Source: Streptomyces sp. NBC_00443 (GTDB lineage: Bacteria > Actinomycetota > Actinomycetes > Streptomycetales > Streptomycetaceae). Taken from it: a stretch of DNA of 64,000 bases. Shown here piece by piece: positions 25,434-33,091 of this stretch (its first letter is position 1; each line of letters begins with the position of its first letter). A model generated the notes under the pieces. That model was not told the origin of the DNA and did no database searches. It worked only from the letters and a program-made list of their open reading frames with translations. A program made the position numbers and the translations under genes. Where the stretch lies: NCBI RefSeq assembly GCF_036014175.1, contig NZ_CP107917.1:5394001-5458000 (forward strand). The letters are read 5' to 3'.

Positions 25434-26965
25434 CCGTGACGACAGGACGTGTCGTCGCCGAGCGCTATGAACTGTCCACGCTCATCGGACAGGGCGGCAT
25501 GGGACAGGTCTGGACGGCGTACGACCAGCGGCTCGACCGGCGCGTGGCCGTGAAGCTGTTGCGCCCCGACAAGGTGGCCGGGCAGGAGGCGGGCGAACTG
25601 CGCCGCCGGTTCGAGCGAGAGTGCCGGGTCACCGCACAGGTCGACCACCCCGGCCTCGTCACCGTGCACGACGCGGGCACCGCGGGCGAGGAGCTGTTCC
25701 TCGTCATGCAGTACGTCGACGGCGTCGACCTCGCCGGCCATCTCGCTGAGCACGACCCTTACCCCTGGCAGTGGGCCGTGGCGGTCGCCGCGCAACTGTG
25801 CGCCGTACTGAGCGCTGTGCACGCCGTGCCGATCGTTCACCGTGACCTCAAGCCGCGCAACGTGATGGTGAAGCAGGACGGCACGGTCACCGTCCTCGAC
25901 CTCGGCGTCGCCTCCGTCATGGACGCCGACACCACCCGCCTCACCCACACCGGCACCCCCATCGGCTCGCCCGCCTACATGGCCCCCGAGCAGGCGATGG
26001 GCGGCGCGGTCGGCCCGTACACCGACCTGTACGCGCTCGGCGTGGTCCTGCACGAACTCCTCAGCGGCGACGTGCCGTTCTCCGGCTCGACCGCGCTCGG
26101 CGTGCTGCACCGGCACCTGTACGAGCCGCCGCTGCCCGTGCGCCGTACCCGCCCCGAGGTCCCCGAGGCACTCGAGGCCCTGGTCCTGCGCCTGCTCACG
26201 AAGGACCCGCAGCACCGCCCCGCCTCCGCCCAGGAGGTGTACGAGGATCTGGCGCCGCTCCTGCCCGCGCGCGGGACGCCGACCGGCTCGCCCCTCGACC
26301 CCACGCGCCCCTTCCTGCGCCCGCACGCACCCTGGCCGGACCGCGCCCGCACCCCTGCGCCGCAGCCGGCCCCGGCCACACCCGGCCCGCCCGCCACCGA
26401 CAAGCCGGACGTCGCGCGCGCCGTCGACGAGGTCAAGCGCCTCCTCGGCGAGGGCCGTATCACCCAGGCCGTCGACATCCTCGGTTCGATCCTGCCCGCC
26501 GCCGCCGAACAGCACGGCGAGCACTCCTCGGTCGTGCGCAGCCTGCGCAAGCAGTACGCGGCCACGCTCATGGACGACGGCCAGTACCGGCGCGCGCTGC
26601 CCGAGTTGCGCCGCCTCGCCGACGAGCGCGCTGCCGAGGCCGGCCAGGCCGACCCGCAGTCCCTGCGCTTCCGCTACGACGCCGCCCAGTGCCTGGAACA
26701 GCTCGGCGAACCGGCGGCCGCGCTCGCCGAGTACCGCCGGCTGCTGCCGTACTACGAGAACCAGTACGTCTCCGGCGACCCCCAGCTCGCCCACGACGTC
26801 CGCCGCCGCATCGGCCACCTCCTGCTCGCCCTCGGCGACCGGCCCGCCGCCCACGACACCCTGGCCCGCCTGCTGCACGACGTGGAACGCCTGCACGGCC
26901 CCGGCCACCCGCTCGCCACGGAGGTACGACGGACCTTGCAGTGGCTGGGGCAGGTGCGCGGCTAG
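25430..26965 (+). CDS. Soluble Ser/Thr protein kinase with C-terminal TPR-like repeats
   Basis: This 511-residue protein has an N-terminal kinase domain (residues 10-275) of the Hanks type: glycine loop IGQGGMGQVW, catalytic Lys42 (AVKLL), H137-R-D139-LKPRN catalytic loop, and a YMAPEQA activation segment end. The metal-binding motif is D157-L-G159 rather than DFG, which keeps the Asp. A Pro-rich linker (about 285-325) leads to helical TPR-like repeats (about 330-505) with ALPELRRLADE and ALAEYRRLLPYYE. There is no transmembrane helix or PASTA domain, unlike PknB, so membrane contact probably comes from the coupled upstream protein. The TPR part may bind a substrate or act as sensor. GTG start overlaps the upstream stop. 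Confidence 0.9.
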   Translation: MTVTTGRVVAERYELSTLIGQGGMGQVWTAYDQRLDRRVAVKLLRPDKVAGQEAGELRRRFERECRVTAQVDHPGLVTVHDAGTAGEELFLVMQYVDGVDLAGHLAEHDPYPWQWAVAVAAQLCAVLSAVHAVPIVHRDLKPRNVMVKQDGTVTVLDLGVASVMDADTTRLTHTGTPIGSPAYMAPEQAMGGAVGPYTDLYALGVVLHELLSGDVPFSGSTALGVLHRHLYEPPLPVRRTRPEVPEALEALVLRLLTKDPQHRPASAQEVYEDLAPLLPARGTPTGSPLDPTRPFLRPHAPWPDRARTPAPQPAPATPGPPATDKPDVARAVDEVKRLLGEGRITQAVDILGSILPAAAEQHGEHSSVVRSLRKQYAATLMDDGQYRRALPELRRLADERAAEAGQADPQSLRFRYDAAQCLEQLGEPAAALAEYRRLLPYYENQYVSGDPQLAHDVRRRIGHLLLALGDRPAAHDTLARLLHDVERLHGPGHPLATEVRRTLQWLGQVRG

Positions 26966-27138
26966 TTCCAGCCCGCTGCATGGCTGCCCGGCGCAAGTGG
27001 GCCGGGCGGGGGTGCTTCGGTGCCCGAAGTCCTGGCGAATCGTTGGTCGAATGGGTTGGCCAGAGCTTGCCCACTGCCTACCATCGATCACCGCAAGACT
27101 TTGTGCACCGCCGCACAAGCTCCCCCCAGGAGGTCTCC

Positions 27139-27783
27139 TTGCACCGCCGCCGTCGTACCGCGCTCCTTCTCTCCGCCGCGATCGCCGCGGCGCCCTTGCT
27201 GACCGCCTGCGGAAGCGACGCGCATCCCGGTGCGGCGGCCGTCGTCGGCGGCCAGCGGATCACCGTCGCACAGCTGGAGGACCGGGTCGGCGAGGTACGC
27301 GCCGCACAGCGCGAGGCCGTCCCCGAAGACGCCCAGTACGCGCAGGTCATCGCCAAGTCCGGCACCCTTCCGCGGGACGTCCTGCACACCATGGTTCTCG
27401 ACCAGGTGCTGCACCGGGCCGCCCAGGACGCGGGCGTGACCGTCACCCGCAAGGAGCTCCAGGAAATGCGCGGCGGCCTGGAGAAGCAGGTCGGCGGCGC
27501 CAAGGCACTGGAGACGGCCTGGCTCCAGCAGTACGGCATTCCGCCGCAGCGCCTCGACGAGAACCTCCGCCTCCAGCTCGAGGCCCAGAAACTCGCCACC
27601 TCCCTCGGCACCGACACCGGCAAGCCCGCCTTCTGGAACGCCCTGGCCGAGGCGTCCAAGAAGCTCGACATCGACCTCAACCCGCGCTACGGCACCTGGG
27701 ACGTCCAGAAGAGCGGCCGGGCGGACGCGAAGACGCCGTGGGTGCGCGAGGTGACGGCGTCGGGGACGCAGCAGACGGCGTAG
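27139..27783 (+). CDS. SurA-N-like lipoprotein
   Basis: This 214-residue protein has a lipoprotein signal (RRRRTALLLSAAIAAAPLLTAC, Cys24) and a SurA N-terminal type chaperone domain: GQRITVAQLEDRVGEVRAAQ, a long helical middle (LDQVLHRAAQDAGVTVTRKEL) and a C-terminal helix ending in the conserved ALAEASKKLDIDLNPRYG followed by TWD. The last motif is shared by actinobacterial SurA-like lipoproteins. It should assist folding of secreted proteins on the outer membrane face, but no PPIase domain is present. The start is a TTG with AGGAGG five bases before it; no ATG or GTG gives a better fit. It precedes mazG, which has its own promoter. Confidence 0.85.
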   Translation: MHRRRRTALLLSAAIAAAPLLTACGSDAHPGAAAVVGGQRITVAQLEDRVGEVRAAQREAVPEDAQYAQVIAKSGTLPRDVLHTMVLDQVLHRAAQDAGVTVTRKELQEMRGGLEKQVGGAKALETAWLQQYGIPPQRLDENLRLQLEAQKLATSLGTDTGKPAFWNALAEASKKLDIDLNPRYGTWDVQKSGRADAKTPWVREVTASGTQQTA

Positions 27784-27884
27784 CGGCAGGGGGCCGCCGC
27801 CGTCCTGTGAACAGGCGCGGGGAAGCAGCCGCCGCAGCCGTCCCTGTGAACACGCGAGGGCGGATCCACCTGCCCCACCCGGCC

Positions 27885-27908
27885 TGTGGACAACTTGCCT
27901 GTGGATAA
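27885..27908 (-). promoter_or_regulatory. Pair of DnaA-box-like sites upstream of mazG
   Basis: On the minus strand TTGTCCACA (27885-27893), the variant favoured in Streptomyces, and TTATCCACA (27900-27908), the canonical box, lie in the same orientation with a 15-base step. They end 38 bases before the mazG start, where DnaA binding could affect transcription. Function is inference. Confidence 0.5.
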
Positions 27909-27946
27909 CTCGGGGGGCCGTCGGCGAGGTGGGTTACGTTCGGATC

Positions 27947-28927
27947 GTGAACGCAACCAGTCCCGAAGCCGCCCCCGGCCGCATCGTCCTGCTCACCACC
28001 AGCCACCGTGTCGCGCCCGGCCTGCTGTCCTGGCCCGCCTGGCAGGCGCTGCACGCGGCCGACCGTGTGCTGTGCGCGGACGGCGCGCACCCTCAGCTGC
28101 CGTATCTGCGCGAGGCCGGCATAGCGGTCGACGAGAACGCCCCGACCGCCGAGCAGCTGATCGACGCGTGCGCCGGCGGCCGCACGGCCGTGGTCGTGGC
28201 GACGGGCGAGGGCGAGCCGGCCCTGACGGACGGCCTGGCCCGCCTCGCGGGCTCCGGACGCGTCAGCATGCCGGACCTGGAACTGCTCCCCGCCTCCTAC
28301 GACCTGCCCGGCGCCCGACTCCTCGACCTGGTCCAGGTCATGGACCGCATCCGTGTCGAGTGCCCGTGGTCCTCCCAGCAGACCCACAAGGGCCTGGCGA
28401 AGTACGGCATCGAGGAGGCCTACGAACTCGTCGAGGCGATCGAGGAGGGCGACCGCGACGAACTCCGCGAGGAACTGGGCGATGTCCTGCTGCAGGTCGT
28501 CTTCCACGCCCGTATAGCCGAGGAGGACCCGGAGTCCCCCTTCTCCATCGACGACGTGGCCGGCGGCATCGTCGCCAAGCTCATCCACCGCCACCCGCAC
28601 GTCTTCGGCGACGAGACGGCGACGACCCCTGAGGAGGTCAAGGAGCACTGGCTGCGCACGAAGGCGGCGGAGAAGCAGCGCGAGTCGGTGACGGACGGGA
28701 TCCCACTGGGACAGCCGGGCCTGGCACTGGCCGCGAAGCTGGCGTCCCGGGTGCGCACGGCGGGCCTGGAGGTGCCGCTGCCGACGGGCGGCGGCCTCGG
28801 CTACGAGCTCCTCGCGATGGCGGTCCGCGCGGAGGCCGCCGGGGTGGACCCGGAGGCGGCCCTGAGGGTCGCGGCTCGGACCTACCGGGATGCGGTGCGG
28901 GCTGCTGAGGGGGTGTCCCCTCAATAA
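27947..28927 (+). CDS. mazG: Nucleoside triphosphate pyrophosphohydrolase MazG
   Basis: This 326-residue enzyme hydrolyses (d)NTPs, especially non-canonical ones, to monophosphate and pyrophosphate. Residues about 1-110 form a precorrin-methylase-like, tetrapyrrole-methylase fold N-terminus (RIVLLTTSHRVAPGLLSWPAW, then VVVATGEGEPALTDGLARLAG), as in actinobacterial long MazG. The MazG domain at about 125-235 has the metal motif EEAYELVEAIE and the downstream EELGDVLLQVVFHARIAEE, with the E-x-x-E and E-x-x-D acids complete. A second, weaker MazG-like helical region ends the protein. The GTG at 27947 is preceded by TACGTT ending six bases upstream and no ribosome site, so it is leaderless. Confidence 0.93.
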   Translation: MNATSPEAAPGRIVLLTTSHRVAPGLLSWPAWQALHAADRVLCADGAHPQLPYLREAGIAVDENAPTAEQLIDACAGGRTAVVVATGEGEPALTDGLARLAGSGRVSMPDLELLPASYDLPGARLLDLVQVMDRIRVECPWSSQQTHKGLAKYGIEEAYELVEAIEEGDRDELREELGDVLLQVVFHARIAEEDPESPFSIDDVAGGIVAKLIHRHPHVFGDETATTPEEVKEHWLRTKAAEKQRESVTDGIPLGQPGLALAAKLASRVRTAGLEVPLPTGGGLGYELLAMAVRAEAAGVDPEAALRVAARTYRDAVRAAEGVSPQ

Positions 28928-29063
28928 GGAGGGACCGGCGATAGGGAGGAACGGTTATGGGGAGGGACCGGCGATAGGGAGGAACGGTTATGGGGAGGGA
29001 CCGGCGACAGGGAGGAACCGGTAATGGGGAGGGACCGGCAATAGGGAGGGGGCCGGAACAGGG
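28928..29063 (+). repeat. 33-bp tandem repeat, about four copies
   Basis: A unit starting GGGACCGGCGATAGGGAGGA repeats at 28931, 28964, 28997 and 29031, giving periods of 33, 33 and 34 bases. The first two copies are identical, the later ones slightly diverged and shading into further GGGA/ACCGG words to about 29090. It lies between the mazG stop and the P450 start and contains several AGGAGG-like runs. It may vary in copy number. Confidence 0.85.
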
Positions 29064-29099
29064 AGCGGGAACCGGACCGGCAACGGATACGGTCAAGGA

Positions 29100-30473
29100 G
29101 TGACCGACCAGCCCACCAGCCAGCCCACCAACGAGCCCACCCCCACCGGCACCACCCCCACCGGCACCACCCCCACCGGCACCACCCCCACCGGCACAAC
29201 CCCCGAGCGCCTCACCCCCGAGCCCCTCACGCCCCCCGACCTCTTCACCTGGGAGTTCGCGACCGACCCGTACCCCGCCTACGCCTGGCTCCGCGAGCAC
29301 GCCCCGGTCCACCGGACCCGGCTGCCCAGCGGCGTGGAGGCCTGGCTGGTCACCCGGTACGCCGATGCCAAGCAGACCCTCGCCGACAATCGGCTCTCCA
29401 AGAACCCGGCCCACCACGACGAGCCCGCCCACGCCAAGGGCAAGACCGGCATCCCCGGTGAGCGCAAGGCCGAGCTCATGACGCATCTGCTCAACATCGA
29501 CCCGCCGGACCACACCAGGCTGCGCAGGCTCGTCTCCAAGGCCTTCACGCCCCGCAGGGTCGCCGAGTTCGAGTCTCGGGTGCAGGAGCTCACGGACCGG
29601 CTGATCGACCAGTTCGCGGCGAAGGGGAGCGCCGACCTCATCCATGAGTTCGCCTTCCCGCTCCCCATCTACGCCATCTGCGACCTGCTCGGCGTCCCCC
29701 GCGAGGACCAGGACGACTTCCGGGACTGGGCGGGCATGATGATCCGTCACCAGGGCGGCCCTCGCGGCGGTGTCGCGCGGTCGGTGAAGAAGATGCGCGG
29801 CTATCTGGCCGACCTCATCCACCGCAAGCGGGAGGCCCTGCCCGAGGAGCCCACGCCCGGTGAGGACCTCATCTCCGGTCTCATCCGGGCCTCCGACCAC
29901 GGAGAGCACCTCACCGAGAACGAGGCCGCAGCGATGGCCTTTATCCTGCTGTTTGCCGGTTTTGAGACGACCGTGAATCTGATCGGGAACGGCGTCTACG
30001 CGCTGCTCACCCACCCCGAGCAGCGCGCCCGCCTGCAGACGTCCCTCGCCGCCGAGGAGACCGGCCTCCTCGAAACCGGCGTCGAGGAACTCCTGCGCTA
30101 CGACGGCCCCGTCGAGCTCGCCACCTGGCGCTTCGCCACCGAGCCGCTCACCATCGGCGGGCAGGACATCGCGGCCGGCGACCCGGTGCTCGTCGTCCTG
30201 GCCGCCGCCGACCGGGACCCGGAGCGGTTCGCCGACCCCGACGTCCTCGACCTCGGCCGCCGCGACAACCAGCACCTCGGCTACGGGCACGGCATCCACT
30301 ACTGCCTCGGCGCGCCGCTCGCCCGACTGGAGGGCCAGACCGCCCTCGCCACCCTTCTCACCCGTCTCCCAGATCTCCGACTCGCCGTGGACCCGGGGGA
30401 GTTGAGGTGGCGCGGAGGTCTCATCATGCGAGGGCTGCGCACGCTTCCAGTGGATTTCACACCAGTTGGGTGA
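29100..30473 (+). CDS. Cytochrome P450 (CYP107-like)
   Basis: This 457-residue soluble monooxygenase has the class I bacterial P450 features: the I-helix oxygen motif A286-G-F-E-T-T291, the K-helix ExxR in EELLR, and the heme loop GYGHGIHYCLGAPLAR with Cys402 as thiolate ligand. The Phe usual at the start of this loop is Tyr here. The N-terminus carries a TPTGT repeat, four 15-base units at about 29139-29203, before the conserved DLFTWEFATDPYPAYAWL. The position next to the Rpf genes matches CYP107U1 of S. coelicolor, which is tied to sporulation. No ferredoxin gene is adjacent. The start codon is uncertain: AAGGAG abuts the GTG at 29100. Confidence 0.93.
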   Translation: MTDQPTSQPTNEPTPTGTTPTGTTPTGTTPTGTTPERLTPEPLTPPDLFTWEFATDPYPAYAWLREHAPVHRTRLPSGVEAWLVTRYADAKQTLADNRLSKNPAHHDEPAHAKGKTGIPGERKAELMTHLLNIDPPDHTRLRRLVSKAFTPRRVAEFESRVQELTDRLIDQFAAKGSADLIHEFAFPLPIYAICDLLGVPREDQDDFRDWAGMMIRHQGGPRGGVARSVKKMRGYLADLIHRKREALPEEPTPGEDLISGLIRASDHGEHLTENEAAAMAFILLFAGFETTVNLIGNGVYALLTHPEQRARLQTSLAAEETGLLETGVEELLRYDGPVELATWRFATEPLTIGGQDIAAGDPVLVVLAAADRDPERFADPDVLDLGRRDNQHLGYGHGIHYCLGAPLARLEGQTALATLLTRLPDLRLAVDPGELRWRGGLIMRGLRTLPVDFTPVG

Positions 30474-30639
30474 GTACGTCCACCCCGTCAAACGTGACAC
30501 GCGCTCAAGTCTGTGATCTTCACGTGATCTACGCGGCATTAACTTGTGACAAGTGATCGAATGCCTATACGTTCACGGATCAACGACGGCGCCAGGTTTC
30601 ACGCGCCGCGGTCACTGCTGCCTCGTGAAAGGTCCCCGC

Positions 30640-31668
30640 ATGCTCTCCGGGAACGGTCGTCACCGTCGCCCCCGTCAGGCGCCGGCTCTCCTCGTCGCGG
30701 CCGGAGTGACCGGGTCCGCCATCGCCATCCCGCTGCTCGGCGCCGCTAGCGCGAGCGCTGCCGACGGCACCGTGTGGGACAAGGTGGCCGAGTGCGAGAG
30801 CGGCGGCTCCTGGAGCACGGACGAGGGCAACGGGCGCTACGGCGGACTGCAACTGACCCAGGACGACTGGGAGCAGTACGGCGGCCTCGACTACGCCCCG
30901 CGCCCCGACCTGGCGAGCCGCTCCCAGCAGATCACCGTGGCGCAGGCCATCCTCGCCGACCAGGGAACCAAGCCCTGGGGCACCTGTGCGGTGCTCAACG
31001 GGCTCACCCCGAAGAACGGCTCGGTCGACCTCGACACCGGAGTGGAGGGCGACTCGCCCTCCGAGGTGTCCGGATCCTCCGGCTTGCTCGATTCGTCCGG
31101 CTCGTCCAATTCGTCTGACTCCTCGGGTTCCTCGAACTCGTCGGACTCGACCGACGGCCCGTCGAGTTCATCGAGCTCGTCGAGTGAATCCCCCAGCGCT
31201 TCGTCCGAATCGCGCCGGGATTCATCTTCTTCTCCCTCTTCCTCCCCTTCTTCGTCGTCCAAGGCGGACAGCTCGGCCAAGCCCGACGCGTCGCCTGACG
31301 CCAAGGACTCACAGTCGCCCGACAGCTCCCCCGTGGAGACCCCGGACGGGGATAATCAGGACAACTGGGTGCAAGACGTGGGCGCCTGGAGCCTCGTCGA
31401 CACCAGCGCGCTCACCGGCGAGGAGGCTGGCTCCGGACGCCACCGCGGGCCCAGCGCCAGCGAGGGCGAGGCTGCCGACCCGGCCGCCGAGCCCTCCGGC
31501 CGACACGCCTCGTACAAGGTCCGGGCCGGCGACACTCTGGCCTCCATCGCCGACTCCCTTGACCTCGACGGCGGGTGGCGGGCGCTGTACGACGCGAACA
31601 AGGGCGCCATCGGAAGCGACGCGAACGACATCGCCCCCGGTCAGACCCTGGACGTCCCCGTCCAATAG
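30640..31668 (+). CDS. Secreted resuscitation-promoting factor with LysM domain (Rpf family)
   Basis: This 342-residue protein has a signal peptide ending near ASASA-A (residues 40-41), then an Rpf transglycosylase-like domain (residues 43-118: WDKVAECESGGSWSTDEGNGRYGGLQLTQDDW) with catalytic Glu53, a long Ser/Asp/Pro-rich linker (about 135-260), and a C-terminal LysM domain (about 288-341, SYKVRAGDTLASIADSLDL) that binds peptidoglycan. It should cut cell wall glycan strands during germination or growth. By position it corresponds to the rpf gene next to rpfA in S. coelicolor. The ATG at 30640 has AAAGG seven bases upstream. The 5' region (30474-30639) contains no riboswitch I can see. Confidence 0.92.
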   Translation: MLSGNGRHRRPRQAPALLVAAGVTGSAIAIPLLGAASASAADGTVWDKVAECESGGSWSTDEGNGRYGGLQLTQDDWEQYGGLDYAPRPDLASRSQQITVAQAILADQGTKPWGTCAVLNGLTPKNGSVDLDTGVEGDSPSEVSGSSGLLDSSGSSNSSDSSGSSNSSDSTDGPSSSSSSSSESPSASSESRRDSSSSPSSSPSSSSKADSSAKPDASPDAKDSQSPDSSPVETPDGDNQDNWVQDVGAWSLVDTSALTGEEAGSGRHRGPSASEGEAADPAAEPSGRHASYKVRAGDTLASIADSLDLDGGWRALYDANKGAIGSDANDIAPGQTLDVPVQ

Positions 31669-31836
31669 GGGCCGAACGGGGCGAAAGGCAGCGGGAGTTC
31701 GCGTCACCTTTCACACCTGAATGTCCGCTTTGGATGCAGTGAGAGATAGATCTCAGAAGCCCTGATCGTCTTTGTAATTCCGGGAATCGGGTGTCTACGG
31801 TCGTGATCGCTCGTCACCGCGAGCCCCGGCTGCCGC

Positions 31837-32061
31837 AACGCCGAATCCTGCCAGCGGCCGCACGGGAACAGTCGTCGCGTCAAGCGCCGTAGGCAGGAGC
31901 GGGGGACCCAAGGTAAGCGCCGGGTCCGGCAGTTGAGGCCTTTCGGGGCCGCACGGCCGGAGTCGGCTCGGGGTGAAGCCGCGCAACGCGAGCCGAAAGG
32001 CGGACGAGCGCGGCCGGGCAACTCAACCGGCCCGAACCCGACAGCTCACCTCGCAGGCGTC
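31837..32061 (+). ncRNA. ydaO-yuaA (c-di-AMP) riboswitch
   Basis: The leader of rpfA contains the conserved words of the c-di-AMP riboswitch in the right order: GAATCCTG near the 5' end, GAGCGGGGGACCCAA at about 31917, GGGGTGAAG at about 31974, and CGAACCCGACAGCT near the 3' end, followed by ACCTCG and GGCGT. The ends ACGCC (31838-31842) and GGCGT (32056-32060) can pair as P1. In this family c-di-AMP binding lowers expression, and in Streptomyces it is known to control rpfA. A further CTCACC/GGTGAG pairing (32045-32050 with 32062-32067) covers the ribosome site and could be the expression platform. Confidence 0.9.
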
Positions 32062-32078
32062 GGTGAGGGGATCCAACC

Positions 32079-32759
32079 ATGCTGTTTTCCAGCAAGGGCA
32101 AGCACCGTCGTCCGTCCAAGGCCGCCCGCGCCATCGCCGTCGTCGGCGTCACGGGTGCCGCCGCCGTCGCCGCCCCGCTGATGGCGGCCGGCAGCGCCTC
32201 CGCCGCCACCGCCTCCGAGTGGGACGCCGTCGCCCAGTGCGAGGCCGGCGGCAACTGGTCCATCAACACCGGCAACGGCTACTACGGCGGTCTGCAGTTC
32301 TCCGCCTCCACCTGGGCCGCGTACGGCGGCACGGCGTACGCCTCCACCGCCGACCAGGCCAGCAAGGCCCAGCAGATCGAGATAGCCGAGAAGGTCCTCG
32401 CGGGCCAGGGCAAGGGTGCCTGGCCGAACTGCGGCACCGGCCTGTCGAGCGCCGCGTACAACGGCTCCGGCTCCTCGCAGAGCACCGAGGCCACCCCCCG
32501 CGCCACCGAGGAGCAGCCGGCCTCCCGCTCTGCCGAGCGTCCGGCCGCCAAGAAGTCGACCAAGACCCTCACCACCCCGACCGGCAAGAAGGTCAAGAAG
32601 GGCGACGGCGAGTACAAGGTCGCCAAGGGCGAGACCCTCAGCTCGATCGCCGAGAAGGAGAAGGTCAAGGGCGGCTGGGAGAAGCTCTTCCAGCTGAACA
32701 AGGACATCGTCGACGACGCCGACCTGATCTTCCCGGGTCAGCAGCTGCACCTGAAGTAA
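32079..32759 (+). CDS. rpfA: Resuscitation-promoting factor RpfA
   Basis: This 226-residue secreted muralytic enzyme has a signal peptide with cleavage near ASA-A (residues 42-43), an Rpf domain (residues 44-120; CEAGGNWSINTGNGYYGGLQF, catalytic Glu55), an Ala/Thr/Ser-rich linker, and a LysM domain (about 175-226, YKVAKGETLSSIAEKEKVKGG). It acts on peptidoglycan in spore germination and vegetative growth. The leader is the c-di-AMP riboswitch; GAGGGG at 32065-32070 is the ribosome site, eight bases from the ATG, and is close enough to be masked by the aptamer's 3' end. A strong terminator follows the gene. Confidence 0.95.
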   Translation: MLFSSKGKHRRPSKAARAIAVVGVTGAAAVAAPLMAAGSASAATASEWDAVAQCEAGGNWSINTGNGYYGGLQFSASTWAAYGGTAYASTADQASKAQQIEIAEKVLAGQGKGAWPNCGTGLSSAAYNGSGSSQSTEATPRATEEQPASRSAERPAAKKSTKTLTTPTGKKVKKGDGEYKVAKGETLSSIAEKEKVKGGWEKLFQLNKDIVDDADLIFPGQQLHLK

Positions 32760-32866
32760 TACGCGGCCAACAGCTGAACCACAGTGCCCTCACATCCGTG
32801 GAACTCATAGTGAAGCCCTTGTGAGGGCCACCCCCGTCCGTGAGGGGCCCCCGTCCCTCACGGGCT

Positions 32867-32916
32867 CCCCGCTCCGGTGCGTGTTCCCCGTACGCACCGG
32901 GGCGGGGCTTTTCTTT
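32867..32916 (+). terminator. Intrinsic terminator after rpfA
   Basis: Arms CCCCGCTCCGGTGCGT (32867-32882) and ACGCACCGGGGCGGGG (32892-32907) pair with one G-U, followed by CTTTTCTTTCC. A second hairpin with arms CCGTGAGGG and CCCTCACGG lies just upstream at 32838-32863. Confidence 0.9.
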
Positions 32917-32936
32917 CCCTGGAAGTCACCCACCCT

Positions 32937-32955
32937 TTGTTCCGGTAGGGAACAA
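32937..32955. promoter_or_regulatory. Inverted repeat upstream of eno
   Basis: TTGTTCC-N5-GGAACAA is a perfect 7-bp dyad at 137 bases before the eno start. It is of typical operator size, and a TAGGCT minus-10-like box (33015-33020) lies further downstream. The regulator is unknown. Confidence 0.45.
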
Positions 32956-33091
32956 TGGGTACGGTTCGGTCCTGTCCACGGGACGGTCGGTCGGCTGCCG
33001 ATGTCCCCGGGGCGGTTAGGCTCTAGTCGCGAGGCTCACAGCCCCGCACCACCAGCGACACAGTGCTTCACATCCCAAGAAGGAGATACTC

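Noticed and set aside
28928..29063. CRISPR array at the 33-bp repeats
   Set aside because: Units are directly adjacent with no unique spacers, so it is an ordinary tandem repeat.
30474..30639. A possible second c-di-AMP riboswitch ahead of the first Rpf gene
   Set aside because: None of the conserved aptamer words is present in this stretch.
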